Positions 16,549-25,331 of a stretch of 64,000 nt of DNA are shown piece after piece. The stretch comes from Sorangium cellulosum So ce56 (GTDB taxonomy: Bacteria; Myxococcota_A; Polyangia; Polyangiales; Polyangiaceae): NCBI RefSeq assembly GCF_000067165.1, contig NC_010162.1:9617001-9681000 (forward strand). Reading direction: 5' to 3'. Each line of letters begins with the position of its first letter. The stretch's first letter is position 1. Under the pieces are notes generated by a model. It ran no database searches and was not told the DNA's origin. It saw nothing but the letters and a program-made list of their open reading frames with translations. The position numbers and the translations under genes were made by a program.

Positions 16549-19500
16549 TCAGCCCCAGCCGACCCGCTCGCCCCTTCCGAACCCCGGCGCCAGCATCGCC
16601 GCCCACCGCGCCGGGCTCTTGATCCGCTCCCGCGCCATCACCGCGTCCGCCACGAGGAGCCGCTGGAGCCCCTTCTCCCCGCCGAGCAGCTCGCCCGCCT
16701 GGCGCCGCGCCGCCGCCGCGTAGAGCGGCATGTCCGCCGCGTCGAACCCGGCCGCCGCCGCCTCCAGCTGCGCGATCGCCGCCTCCCTGTCGCCGCGCAG
16801 CTCGGCCGCGCCCGCGCGGATCAGCGGCACGAACGGGTCCGACCACGCCGTCTTCTCCCGGGCGAGCGCCGCGGCGTCCCGGAGCGCCGCCTGGATCAGC
16901 GGCTCCGGCTCGGGCGCCGCCTCGGCCACGGCGAGCGCCGTGCACGCGCGCTCGACGTGGGCCATCACCCGGCTGTTCTGCATCATCAGCAGCATCGAGC
17001 CCTCGAGCCTCGGCCAGGCGTCCGTGAGGCGCTTCATCGCGGCGCCGGCGCGGCCCGCGTACCGGTCGACGTAGGTCTCGCCGAGCAGCCCGACGAAATG
17101 CTCGAGGTGGAACCCCGACGTCGTCCACCTCGACAGCGCCCCCGCGATCGCGCCGCGCGCGCCCGCCACGTCGTCCGACGCGAGCGCCACCCACGTCGCC
17201 TGCACGCTGAAGATCGCCGCCGCGTAGAGATCCCCCCGCTGCTCGGCGGCGCGGAGCACCGCCGGCGTCGTCCGCGCGAGCGCGTCGATCTGGCCGCGGT
17301 AGTACCGCGCCCACGACGCCATCAGCTGCGTCGTCGCGAGCTCCCAGGACACGCCGGCGCAGCGGTCGCGCAGGAGCTCGTCGGCGACCTCGTACCACGC
17401 GGACGCCGCCTTCCAGCGCCCGGCCGTGAACGCCTCGAGCATGCCCGACACCATCATCGACAGGCCGAGGAGGTGCGGGCTGTCGAGCCGCTCCGAGAGC
17501 GCCCGCACCGCGGCGACGAGCTCCTCCGCGCGCGCCCGGCCCGGCGCCCCCATCATGCACGCGGACGAGGCCTCGAACGCGAGCGCGCGGCCGACGCGGT
17601 ACGGCTCGCCGGCCCGCAGCGCGAGCAGCAGGGCGCGCGCCGAGAACTCGGCGGAGCGGACCATGTCGACGCCGGACAGCCCCACAGTCACCGTCCAGCA
17701 GGCGTCGATGCGCGCGAGGTCCTCCGGCCGCACCTCCGCCTCGGACCGCTCGCGGAACCGGAGGCCCCTGAGGCGCAGCTCCGCCCGGTGCAGGAGCAGC
17801 GCCACCAGCGCGCGCCGCGGCGTCTCCGGGAACGACAGGCCGACCGCCCGGAGGACGGCGCGGACGAGCTCGATCCCCTCGTCGATGTGCCCGCTCCGCA
17901 GGTACTGCTCCGCGGCCCGCCGGCGGAGCTCGAGCGAGAGCGCGCCGTCCGCCCCCTCCGCCGCCGCCGCGTAGATCCTCGCCGCCTCGGCGCTCTTGCC
18001 CGCGTTGACCAGGGCGTCGGCGCACCGCACGCCGAGCGCGCGCCGCTCGGCCTCGGGGACATCCGCCTCGCGCGAGCGCAGGCCGAGCGCGAGCTCGTAG
18101 AGCCGCGCCGCGCGCTCGAACGCGAGCGCCTCCGCCGCCTCCTCGGCCGCGCGCTCGGCGAGCCGCCCCGCCCGCGCCGCGTCCCCCGCGCCCAGCCAGT
18201 GCCGCGAGAGCGCCTCCGCGTCCGCCGTCCCCAGCGCCTCGAGCGCCCGCCCCAGCCGCCGGTGCCGCGCCGCGAGCTGCTCCGGATCGAGCCGGCCGAC
18301 GACGGCCGCGCGCACCCTGTCGTGCGACGCCTCGACGAGCTCGCCCTCGCCGGCGCGCCGCGCGGAGATCAGGTCCTCCATGAGCAGCAGCGTCATCGCC
18401 GGGGCGCGCTCGTCGTCGCGGAGCTTCGCCGCGCGCGCCACGACCGCCGCGTCGATCGGCTCCCCGGCGACAGCGATCACCTCCAGCAGCCGGAGCGCCT
18501 GCGCCGGCAGGCGGCGGAGCCGCGCGTCGAGCGCCCTGCCCCACGCGGCGTCGCCCCGGGCGCCGTCCTCGCCCGAGAGCTCCTGCGCGTCGCGGGCGAG
18601 CTCGCCGAGCAGCCGCGGGTTGCCCCGCGAGGCGCGGGCGATCGCGTCCGCCCGCGCGCGGGTCACGTCGTCGCGCGCGAAGAGGAGCGCGAGCGAGAGC
18701 TCCTCGGCCTCGAGCGGCGAGAGCGGACCGACCGCGATCTCGCGCAGCTCGCCGTCCCGGCGCGCCGGCTCGATCCGCCCCCGCGCGCCGGCGCTCTCGG
18801 CCTCGGCGTCCCGGCGCTCCAAGCCCATCCCGTCGAGCAGCGCGCGGAGCGGCGCGCTCGTGGCGACGTCCTCGTCCCGGAAGCTGCCGAGGAACATCAT
18901 CGCGGGCGCGTCGGGAGGCCGCGTGAGCTCGAGCAGGAGCGCCACGCTGTCGATGTCGCTCCACTGCAGATCCTCGATCGCCACGACGAGCGGGCTGCGC
19001 TCGGCGATGCGCCAGAGCAGCTGGCGGAGCGCGGCGAAGCTGCGCTGCCGCAGCTCCTGCGCGTCGGGCGACTCGCTCGGGCGCGGCGCCGACGCGACGG
19101 CCGGCACGCGCGAGAGCACCGGGAACACCCGGGCGAGCGCGCGGACGTCGCGCGGCAGGAGGCGCTCCACCTCGTCGTCCGACACCCGCCGGAGGAAGCG
19201 GCTCAGCGCCTCCATCACGCCCCCGAACGCCTTGTAGGACTCGGCCGCCGCGAGCGCGCAGCGCCCCCGCAGGACGACCGGCCCCTTGTCGCGGCGGAGC
19301 CCCATCAAGAAGTGGTGGATGAGCGCGCTCTTGCCCATGCCCGCGGCGCCGTGGACGAGCACGGCGACGGGCCGCTCCAGCACGAGGGCCTCGGCGGCGC
19401 GCTGGAGCGCGCGCAGGTGCGGGCGGCGGCCGATGAAGTGCTCGATCGTCGGCGGCGCGGGCGGGAGCAGCGCGCTCGCAGGCGCGGCCTCGGCGCTCGC

Positions 19501-19779
19501 AGGCGCGGCCTCCGCGCTCGCAGGCGCGGCCTCCGCGCTCGCCTGCGCGGCCTCCGCGTTCGCAGGCGCGGCCTCCGCGCTCGCCTGCGCGGCCTCGGCG
19601 CTCGCCTGCGCGGCCTCGGCGCTCGCAGGCGCGGCCTCCGCGCTCGCCTGCGCGGCCTCGGCGCTCGCAGGCGCGGCCTCCGCGCTCGCAGGCGCGGCCT
19701 CCGCGTTCGCAGGCGCGGCCTCCGCGCCCTGCAGCGGGGGCTCGGCGCCCTCAGGGTCCTGCCGCTCCGCGCCCTCCAC
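16549..19779 (-). CDS. AAA-type signalling ATPase with TPR-like tail
   Basis: A 1076-residue protein. Residues 19-102 are twelve repeats of AEAA(P/Q)A(S/N). Then comes an AAA_16/STAND-like ATPase: 'FIGRRPHL', Walker A 'GAAGMGKS' (144-151) and Walker B 'PLVVAIEDLQW' (263-273), followed by 'FLGSFRDED' and a winged-helix-like region. From about 490 to the end the protein is a long run of helical TPR-like pairs. It matches the C-terminal part of the large myxobacterial PknK-like kinases, but no kinase domain is fused here and no DNA-binding domain is visible at the end. It is probably a scaffold or signalling ATPase. The start at 19779 precedes the repeats; translation could in principle begin inside them. 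Confidence 0.78.
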   Translation of the reverse strand: MEGAERQDPEGAEPPLQGAEAAPANAEAAPASAEAAPASAEAAQASAEAAPASAEAAQASAEAAQASAEAAPANAEAAQASAEAAPASAEAAPASAEAAPASALLPPAPPTIEHFIGRRPHLRALQRAAEALVLERPVAVLVHGAAGMGKSALIHHFLMGLRRDKGPVVLRGRCALAAAESYKAFGGVMEALSRFLRRVSDDEVERLLPRDVRALARVFPVLSRVPAVASAPRPSESPDAQELRQRSFAALRQLLWRIAERSPLVVAIEDLQWSDIDSVALLLELTRPPDAPAMMFLGSFRDEDVATSAPLRALLDGMGLERRDAEAESAGARGRIEPARRDGELREIAVGPLSPLEAEELSLALLFARDDVTRARADAIARASRGNPRLLGELARDAQELSGEDGARGDAAWGRALDARLRRLPAQALRLLEVIAVAGEPIDAAVVARAAKLRDDERAPAMTLLLMEDLISARRAGEGELVEASHDRVRAAVVGRLDPEQLAARHRRLGRALEALGTADAEALSRHWLGAGDAARAGRLAERAAEEAAEALAFERAARLYELALGLRSREADVPEAERRALGVRCADALVNAGKSAEAARIYAAAAEGADGALSLELRRRAAEQYLRSGHIDEGIELVRAVLRAVGLSFPETPRRALVALLLHRAELRLRGLRFRERSEAEVRPEDLARIDACWTVTVGLSGVDMVRSAEFSARALLLALRAGEPYRVGRALAFEASSACMMGAPGRARAEELVAAVRALSERLDSPHLLGLSMMVSGMLEAFTAGRWKAASAWYEVADELLRDRCAGVSWELATTQLMASWARYYRGQIDALARTTPAVLRAAEQRGDLYAAAIFSVQATWVALASDDVAGARGAIAGALSRWTTSGFHLEHFVGLLGETYVDRYAGRAGAAMKRLTDAWPRLEGSMLLMMQNSRVMAHVERACTALAVAEAAPEPEPLIQAALRDAAALAREKTAWSDPFVPLIRAGAAELRGDREAAIAQLEAAAAGFDAADMPLYAAAARRQAGELLGGEKGLQRLLVADAVMARERIKSPARWAAMLAPGFGRGERVGWG
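19474..19725. repeat. Twelve 21-bp tandem repeats in ATPase gene
   Basis: Twelve exact-length 21-bp units code twelve heptads AEAA(P/Q)A(S/N) at residues 19-102 on the minus strand. Units differ by single bases that switch Pro/Gln and Ser/Asn, so copy number has probably changed by slippage or recombination. Confidence 0.92.
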
Positions 19780-19791
19780 GCCGCGCCACCG

Positions 19792-20547
19792 TCACTTCTT
19801 GCTCAGGAACGCATCCATCGCACGCCGGTGCTCCGGGCCGTTCCACTGCTCGGTAAACGCCCGTCGCTCGACCTCGGCGGCGGAGGCGCGCAGCGCCTCG
19901 CGCACCTTGAGCAGGGACCGCTTCATGGCCGCGACCGACGCGCGCGGCCCCTCGGCGATGCGGCCGACCTGCGCGATCGCCCGGCTCCGCGCCGCGCCGG
20001 TGGGGACGACCTCGCTCACGAGGCCGACGCGGAGCGCCTCGGCGGCGTCGATCCTCTCCGCCGTCAGGAGCAGCCGCGCCGCCGCGAGCGGCCCCACCCG
20101 CTCGCAGAGCCGCGTCAGCCCGCCCCAGGCCGGGGACAGGCCCATCTTGACGTGCCGGAACGAGAGCGCGGCGTGCTCCTCGACGACGACGAAATCGCAG
20201 AGCAGCAAGAGCTCGCAGCCGCCGCCCAGCGCGTCGCCCTGCACGGCGGCGACGATCGGCACCTCGCTCTCCTCGAAGGCCGCGAGGCCCTCGAACAGCC
20301 GGAGGACCTCGCCCCCCTCCGCGCCGCCGGCGGCGAGCGCGTGGAGCTCGCGGATGTCGCCGCCCGCCACGAAGACGTCGCTGCTCGTCGCGGTGAGCAC
20401 GACGCCGCGCACGCGCGGGTCGGCGCTGGCGCGGCGGATCGCCTCGCCGAGGCGGCCCGCGAAGCCGCTGTCGATGGCGTTCCTGCGCTCGGGGCGATCG
20501 ATGGTCAGGACGACCGCATCGCCGGCCGCCTCGACCCGCAGGGTCAC
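19792..20547 (-). CDS. Enoyl-CoA hydratase/isomerase family protein
   Basis: A 251-residue crotonase-fold protein. 'ERRNAIDSGF' and 'FVAGGDIREL' give the first oxyanion-hole strand, and 'VQGDALGGGCELLL' gives the second, keeping the Glu equivalent to Glu144 of rat hydratase. At the second catalytic position, where hydratases have 'PEI..G..PG.GG', this protein has 'FRHVKMGLSPAWGG', so the Glu164 equivalent is His. It may therefore be an isomerase, hydrolase or another crotonase activity rather than a true hydratase. It starts with GTG at 20547, with GGAGGG seven bases upstream, and overlaps the rimK stop by four bases (GTGA). Confidence 0.82.
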   Translation of the reverse strand: MTLRVEAAGDAVVLTIDRPERRNAIDSGFAGRLGEAIRRASADPRVRGVVLTATSSDVFVAGGDIRELHALAAGGAEGGEVLRLFEGLAAFEESEVPIVAAVQGDALGGGCELLLLCDFVVVEEHAALSFRHVKMGLSPAWGGLTRLCERVGPLAAARLLLTAERIDAAEALRVGLVSEVVPTGAARSRAIAQVGRIAEGPRASVAAMKRSLLKVREALRASAAEVERRAFTEQWNGPEHRRAMDAFLSKK

Positions 20548-21596
20548 GAGAGGGCCCTCCGCGCGCCCCTCCCGCCGGTGAGCGCCGCGGCCTTCCGGCG
20601 GCTCGCGCCCGCCCCGTTCTCGGCCGCCGCGCGGCTGAGCCGCCGCGGCGCCGGCATGCGCTCGTCGTGGATCACCTCGGCGATCCGCGCCTCGAGCGTG
20701 CGGCGGCTGAGGCCGCGCTGCTCCACCGCGTACCGCTCGGCGTAGCTGATGATCGCGCCCGCGACGTCGACGCCGCTCGCGCGCTCGATCCCCTCCAGGC
20801 CGGGCGAGCTGTTGATCTCGAGGATCTTGGGCCCGGAGCGCGCCTCGAGCATATCGACGCCGGCGACCTCGAGGCCCATCGCCTTCGCGGCGCGGATCGC
20901 GACGCTCCGGTAGGCGCGCGGCAGCTTCACCCGATCGCCCTTGCCGCCGCGGTGGAGGTTCGAGCGGAACTCCCCCGGCTTGGCGACGCGGCGCATCGAG
21001 GCGACCACGCGGCCGCCGACGACGATGACCCGGATGTCGCGCCCCTTCGACTCGCGCACGTACTCCTGGAGCACGATGTCCTGGCCCATGGCCCAGAACG
21101 TCTCGAGCAGCGCGTGCACGGCGTGGGGCGTCTCGGCGAGCATCGTGCCGATGCCCTGGGTCCCCTGCTGGAGCTTCACGATCGCGGGGCAGCCGCCGAC
21201 GAGCGACAGCGCCGCCTCGACGCCGGCCGGGCTCCGGGCGCACACGGTGATCGGCACGTTGAGCTTGCGGCGCGTGAGCAGCTGGAGCGCGCGCAGCTTG
21301 TCGCGGCTCCTCGCGATCGAGACGGCGCCGTTCAGGACGGGGACGCCCATGAGATCGAACTGACGGACGACGGCGAGGCCGTAGTTCGTGATGCTGGCGC
21401 CGATGCGCGGGATCACGATGTCGAAGCGGGGCACCGCCGAACCACCGACGAGCAACGACGGGCGGCCGCGCGACACGACGATCTGGAAATCGAGCGGATC
21501 GATGACGCTGACGTCGTGACCACGCGCGCGCCCCGCGAGCACGATCCGGCTCGTCGAATAGAGGGACGCGTTGCGGGACAGGACGAGGAGTCGCAT
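20544..21596 (-). CDS. rimK: RimK-type ATP-grasp ligase
   Basis: A 350-residue ATP-grasp enzyme of the RimK family, which adds glutamate residues to the C terminus of ribosomal protein S6 or makes poly-alpha-glutamate in better-studied bacteria. The N-terminal domain has 'PRIGASITNYG', a RimK hallmark. The ATP-grasp core has 'VKLQQGTQGIG', 'LQEYV', 'DIRVIVVGGRVV' and the metal site 'KILEINSSPGLEGIE'. It is about 50 residues longer than E. coli RimK because of a basic, Ala/Arg-rich tail after residue 300. The overlap with the crotonase gene suggests co-expression; that pairing is not one I recognise from other bacteria. S6 itself is encoded 40 kb away in this window. Confidence 0.88.
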   Translation of the reverse strand: MRLLVLSRNASLYSTSRIVLAGRARGHDVSVIDPLDFQIVVSRGRPSLLVGGSAVPRFDIVIPRIGASITNYGLAVVRQFDLMGVPVLNGAVSIARSRDKLRALQLLTRRKLNVPITVCARSPAGVEAALSLVGGCPAIVKLQQGTQGIGTMLAETPHAVHALLETFWAMGQDIVLQEYVRESKGRDIRVIVVGGRVVASMRRVAKPGEFRSNLHRGGKGDRVKLPRAYRSVAIRAAKAMGLEVAGVDMLEARSGPKILEINSSPGLEGIERASGVDVAGAIISYAERYAVEQRGLSRRTLEARIAEVIHDERMPAPRRLSRAAAENGAGASRRKAAALTGGRGARRALS

Positions 21597-21912
21597 GTGG
21601 CCCGGAGGCTAGCAGAGCCGGCAGACTGCGTGGATGGATGCGCGTGCCGATTCATTTTTCGCTCTTCGGCGGTTCTTCTGACGCTCGCGGCGCTCGCACC
21701 GCTCGCGCCGCGCCCCGCACGGTCGCGCGCCGCGCCATCGGCCCTCGTTTTCCATGGGGCTCCGCGCGGTCCCCGTGCGGCGCCGCGCACTTCCGGGCGT
21801 CCCCCGCCTCGCGGCGGACCAGGCGCGGCAGAAGCTCCGAGGTGCAGCGCTTGCGCTGAAAAATGTTTCGTGTACGAATCATCTCGGTCGTGCCGGCGAG
21901 GAGGGGTTCGCG
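21597..21912. promoter_or_regulatory. Divergent intergenic region, rimK / acyl-CoA dehydrogenase
   Basis: 316 bases between divergent genes. A weak promoter-like pair for the rightward gene is TTGCGC at 21851-21856 and TACGAA at 21873-21878, 16 bases apart. The rest shows nothing. Confidence 0.3.
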
Positions 21913-23082
21913 ATGTGGCAGCCGTTCACGGAAGAACATCAGCAGTTCAGGAAGACGGTGCGGGCCTTCGCAGAGAAGGAGCTCGCTCCTCATGTGGAGG
22001 AGTGGGAGTCGTCGGAGTGCTTTCCCAGCTGGGTGTTCAAGCGCGCCGGCGAGCTCGGGATCCTGGGCGCGCACTTCCCGGAGGAGCACGGCGGTGCCGG
22101 GCTCGACTACTGGTTCTCGGCGGCCAAGGCCGAGGAGCTCGTGCGCTGCACGATGGCGGGCGTCTCGATGGGGCTGCTCGTGCAGAGCGACATGGCGACC
22201 CCGGTGATCAGCGACATCGGCACGAAGGAGCAGATCGAGGAGTTCCTCAAGCCGGCGCTCGCGGGCGACAAGATCGCCGCGCTCGGCGTCTCCGAGCCGG
22301 CGGCCGGCAGCGACGTGGCCGGGATCCGGACGATCGCGCGCAAGGAGGGCGATGATTACGTGCTGAACGGGCAGAAGACGTTCATCACGAACGGGACGCG
22401 CGCCGATTTCGTGACGCTGCTCGCCAAGACGTCGCCGGACAAGGGCGCCCACGGCTGCTCGTTCTTCCTCGTGCCGACGGCGCTCCGCGGCTTCAACGTC
22501 GCGAAGAAGCTGAAGAAGATCGGCAACAAGTCCTCGGACACCGCGGAGCTCTTCCTGGAGGACGTGCGGGTGCCGGGGCGCTACCTGCTCGGCGAGCCCG
22601 ATCAGGGCTTCGCGTACCTGATGCAGAACTTCCAGACCGAGCGGCTGGTCGCTGCGGTGAGCGCGATCGCGAGCTCGTTCATGACGCTCGACGGCACGGT
22701 CGAGTACGGGCGCGAGCGGGTGGCGTTCGGCAAGCCGATCATCAAGCGCGAGTCGTGGCAGCACAAGCTCGTCGACCTGTACACGCGCTGCGAGGCGGCG
22801 CGCGCGTTCGCCTACAAGTGCGTCGACCACTACAACGACGAGCGGTACGTGCGGAAGGTGCCGATCAGCTTCGACACGGTGAAGCTCATCTCGATGGCGA
22901 AGATCCTGGCCGGCGACGTGGCGAACGACGTCGTGGACACGTGCCTGCAGTTCCACGGAGGCTGGGGCTACATCGAGGACTTCCCGATCGCGCGCGCGTG
23001 GCGCGATCAGCGGCTCCTCCGCATCGGCGGCGGGACGACCGAGACGATGAAGTACTACCTGGCAAAGCTGATGAACTTCTGA
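21913..23082 (+). CDS. Acyl-CoA dehydrogenase, LCAD-like
   Basis: A 389-residue flavoprotein that would oxidise acyl-CoA to trans-2-enoyl-CoA in fatty-acid breakdown. Family signatures are 'ALGVSEPAAGSDVAG', 'NGQKTFITNG' for FAD and substrate binding, and 'LQFHGGWGYIEDFPIAR' near the C terminus. The usual catalytic 'YEGT' is replaced by 'GGGTTE', as in mammalian long-chain acyl-CoA dehydrogenase, where the base lies on another helix after 'ERL'. Here 'NFQTERLVAAV' marks that helix. The start at 21913 has a strong GAGGAGGGG upstream; the open frame back to 21754 is not needed. A tRNA gene follows. Confidence 0.92.
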   Translation: MWQPFTEEHQQFRKTVRAFAEKELAPHVEEWESSECFPSWVFKRAGELGILGAHFPEEHGGAGLDYWFSAAKAEELVRCTMAGVSMGLLVQSDMATPVISDIGTKEQIEEFLKPALAGDKIAALGVSEPAAGSDVAGIRTIARKEGDDYVLNGQKTFITNGTRADFVTLLAKTSPDKGAHGCSFFLVPTALRGFNVAKKLKKIGNKSSDTAELFLEDVRVPGRYLLGEPDQGFAYLMQNFQTERLVAAVSAIASSFMTLDGTVEYGRERVAFGKPIIKRESWQHKLVDLYTRCEAARAFAYKCVDHYNDERYVRKVPISFDTVKLISMAKILAGDVANDVVDTCLQFHGGWGYIEDFPIARAWRDQRLLRIGGGTTETMKYYLAKLMNF

Positions 23083-23151
23083 GCGCCCCGCGGCCCGGCG
23101 GCCGCATCGCCGCCAGGCCGCGCGGAGCTCGCCGCTGGGAGCACCCACCCG

Positions 23152-23216
23152 GCAAACGGCGCAAACACGCGCAAACCCACGCAAACACGCGCAAACGAGC
23201 ACAAACAGCCGCGAAC
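23152..23216. repeat. 10-bp-phased GCAAAC motifs upstream of tRNA gene
   Basis: GCAAAC or a close variant starts at 23152, 23161, 23171, 23181, 23191, 23201 and 23211, i.e. about once per helical turn, about 90 bases before the tRNA gene. Short A-runs in this phase could bend DNA. An A-run (23239-23246) follows. Confidence 0.7.
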
Positions 23217-23304
23217 CGACGCCCTCGGACACAAAAGCGCGCCGGTCGAAAAAAAGTAGAGACAAGCGGCGCGAGAGGCTGTAGATATCCCGCTCCCAAC
23301 GACC

Positions 23305-23377
23305 GGGGCTGTAGCTCAGCTGGGAGAGCGCATGACTGGCAGTCATGAGGTCAGGGGTTCGATCCCCCTCAGCTCCA
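23305..23377 (+). tRNA. tRNA-Ala (GGC anticodon)
   Basis: A 73-nt cloverleaf. The acceptor stem pairs GGGGCTG with CAGCTCC (one G-T pair), with discriminator A. The D-arm is GCTC...GAGC. The anticodon stem is CATGA/TCATG around the loop CTGGCAG, giving GGC, which reads Ala GCC and GCU codons. The T-arm is CAGGG-GTTCGAT-CCCCT. The CCA end is not encoded: CCG follows, so CCA must be added after transcription. A hairpin follows at 23392. Confidence 0.96.
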
Positions 23378-23391
23378 CCGATAGGACCGAA

Positions 23392-23416
23392 GGACTCCTG
23401 TTTCTGTAAGGAGTCC
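23392..23416 (+). terminator. Hairpin after tRNA-Ala
   Basis: An 8-bp perfect stem, GGACTCCT with AGGAGTCC, around a 9-base loop, 15 bases after the tRNA. No T-run follows, so it may be a processing or pausing site rather than an intrinsic terminator. Its right arm also contains an AAGGAG that could be mistaken for a ribosome binding site. Confidence 0.55.
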
Positions 23417-23463
23417 GCAGCGCCGTGCCCGCTCGCCGGCGTGTCGGAGTAGAGAACCCGGAC

Positions 23464-24552
23464 ATGGCTCTCTTGCCTCACTGGGTCTTCCCGGAGCTCG
23501 ACGCGAGCGCGTTGGGCGCGGCGCGCGCGCGACAAGACACGCTGACCAAGCCGCGCGGCAGCCTCGGAGTCCTCGAGGATCTCGCCGTGGCGCTCGCCGG
23601 CATCCAGGGCGGGGCGCCCGCGAGCCGGCCCGCGGCGGCGGTGCTCTTCGCCGCCGATCACCCCGTCGCCCGGCACGGCGTGTCGGCGTACCCGCCAGAG
23701 GTCACGGCGGCGATGGTGGCGAACTTCGTGCGCGGCGGCGCCGCCGCCAGCGTCCTCTGCCGGAACCTCGGTGTCGATCTGCGGGTCGTGGACGTCGGGG
23801 TCGCCCACCCGTACGAGCGCGTCGACGGCGGCGATGGCGCGCGGCTGCGGCGCGATCCGGTCGCCGACGATCCCATCGGCGACCTGCGGATCGAGGACGC
23901 GCTCTCGGAGGTTGTCTACGAGCGCGCGCTCCGCGCGGGCGCCGCGGAGATCGACGCGCTTGATAGCGACACGCGCGTCGTCCTGCTCGGCGACATGGGC
24001 ATCGGCAACACGACCGCGGCGGCGGCCATGACGGCGCTGCTCCTCGGGCTCGCGCCGGAGGACGTCGTCGGGGCGGGGACCGGCGTCTCCGGCGACGCGC
24101 TGTCGCGCAAGATCGAGGTCGTGCGCGACGCGACGCGACGCGCGCAGGAGGTCTCGGGCGTCCTGCGCACCGATCCGCACCGCGTCGTGCAGGCGGTCGG
24201 CGGGAAGGAGATCGCCGCGCTGGTGGGCGCCATGGCGCGGGCGATCGAGCTGCGCATGGCGGTGCTCGTCGACGGCTTCATCGTCTCGACGGCGGCGCTC
24301 GCGCTCGTCCGGATGTGCGCCGAGGCGCGGTCGGGCATGCTCTTCGCCCACCGCTCGGCCGAGCGCGGTCACGCCCACGTCCTCGCGGCGCTCGACGCGC
24401 GCCCCTTGCTGGACCTCGGGATGCGGCTCGGCGAGGCGAGCGCGGCGCTGGCCGCGCTGCCCCTCCTCGACGCGGCCTGCGCCCTCCACGCCGGCATGGC
24501 GACGTTCGCGAGCGCGAGCGTGCCGGATCGCGCGCGGCCCGGGACTCGATGA
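23464..24552 (+). CDS. cobT: Nicotinate-nucleotide-dimethylbenzimidazole phosphoribosyltransferase
   Basis: A 362-residue CobT. The enzyme makes alpha-ribazole phosphate from nicotinate mononucleotide and dimethylbenzimidazole for the lower ligand of cobalamin. Visible signatures are 'LTKPRGSLGVLE' near the N terminus, 'LFAADHPVARHGVSAYP', 'LLGDMGIGNTT', 'GAGTGV' and 'DGFIVSTAAL', all conserved family segments. Length is normal. The ATG at 23464 begins the family's usual N terminus; a GTG at 23425 lies behind an AAGGAG, but that sequence is the arm of the tRNA hairpin. The stop overlaps cobS by four bases (ATGA). No cobalamin riboswitch was seen upstream. Confidence 0.93.
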   Translation: MALLPHWVFPELDASALGAARARQDTLTKPRGSLGVLEDLAVALAGIQGGAPASRPAAAVLFAADHPVARHGVSAYPPEVTAAMVANFVRGGAAASVLCRNLGVDLRVVDVGVAHPYERVDGGDGARLRRDPVADDPIGDLRIEDALSEVVYERALRAGAAEIDALDSDTRVVLLGDMGIGNTTAAAAMTALLLGLAPEDVVGAGTGVSGDALSRKIEVVRDATRRAQEVSGVLRTDPHRVVQAVGGKEIAALVGAMARAIELRMAVLVDGFIVSTAALALVRMCAEARSGMLFAHRSAERGHAHVLAALDARPLLDLGMRLGEASAALAALPLLDAACALHAGMATFASASVPDRARPGTR

Positions 24553-25316
24553 CGATGCCGCCGGTGCTGCGCGGCGCCCGCGCAGCGGCGACCTTCCTCA
24601 CGCGCGTCCCGGTCGGCGGCTTCCCCTACGCCGAGGCGGACTGGCGCTGGGCCTCTGCGTGGTTCCCGTTCGTGGGCGCCGCGCTCGGCGCGGCCCAGGC
24701 CGCGGTGTGGCTGCTCGTCGATCGGAGCGGCGCGCTCGTCGCGGCGAGCGTCACCGTGGCCCTCGGGCTGCTGCTGACCGGGGCGTTCCACGAGGACGGC
24801 CTCGCGGACACGGCCGACGCGCTCGGCGGCGCGTTCGATCGCGCTCGGATCTTCGAGATCCTCAAGGACAGCCGCATCGGCGCGTTCGGCGCGGCGGCGC
24901 TGATCGTCGTCCTCGTGCTGCGCGTCGCCCTGCTCGCGCGGCTCGACGCCGCGGCGCCCGTCGCCCTCGTGCTGACGCAGTGCCTCTCGCGCACCCCGCC
25001 GATCTGGCTGATGGTCGCGCTGCCCTACGTGACCCAGAGCGGCTCGCGCAGCCGCCCGGTGGCGCAGGCGGCGCTCCCGCAGGCGCTGCTCGGCTCCTTC
25101 TGGCCGGCGCTCGCGCTCGCCGCGGCGCACGCCGCCGGGGCCCTCACGGCGGCCGAGGCGGCGGGCATGCTCGTCGCGGCCGCCTCCGCCGCGGCGATCT
25201 GCGGCCTCCGCTTCCGCGCCCGCGCCGGCGGGCTCACGGGCGACTTCCTGGGCGCGACGCAGCAGATCGCGGAGTGCGCCGCGCTGCTCGCCCTCGCGCT
25301 CGTGCGGGGCGGCTGA
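24549..25316 (+). CDS. cobS: Adenosylcobinamide-GDP ribazoletransferase
   Basis: A 255-residue integral membrane protein, cobalamin synthase. It joins adenosylcobinamide-GDP with alpha-ribazole or its phosphate. 'FLTRVPVG' at the N terminus, 'GAFHEDGLADTADALGG' with its metal-binding acidic residues, 'ILKDSRIGAFGA' and the C-terminal 'GLTGDFLGATQQIAE' are family hallmarks, and the rest is hydrophobic helices. The start overlaps the cobT stop. The downstream phosphatase gene begins 15 bases later, so cobT-cobS-cobC form one operon for nucleotide-loop assembly. Confidence 0.95.
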   Translation: MTMPPVLRGARAAATFLTRVPVGGFPYAEADWRWASAWFPFVGAALGAAQAAVWLLVDRSGALVAASVTVALGLLLTGAFHEDGLADTADALGGAFDRARIFEILKDSRIGAFGAAALIVVLVLRVALLARLDAAAPVALVLTQCLSRTPPIWLMVALPYVTQSGSRSRPVAQAALPQALLGSFWPALALAAAHAAGALTAAEAAGMLVAAASAAAICGLRFRARAGGLTGDFLGATQQIAECAALLALALVRGG

Positions 25317-25331
25317 GCCACGGGCGCGCGC

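Noticed and set aside
20544..20547. ATG-started crotonase extending into rimK
   Set aside because: The long upstream frame is a rimK shadow; GTG at 20547 has a good ribosome binding site and fits the family length.
16957..20745. 1262-residue open frame on + opposite the AAA ATPase, crotonase and rimK genes
   Set aside because: It is the shadow of three well-supported minus-strand genes in G+C-rich DNA, Arg/Glu-heavy with no domain.
23378..23463. Cobalamin riboswitch before cobT
   Set aside because: The gap is too short and lacks a B12-box; it holds only the tRNA hairpin.
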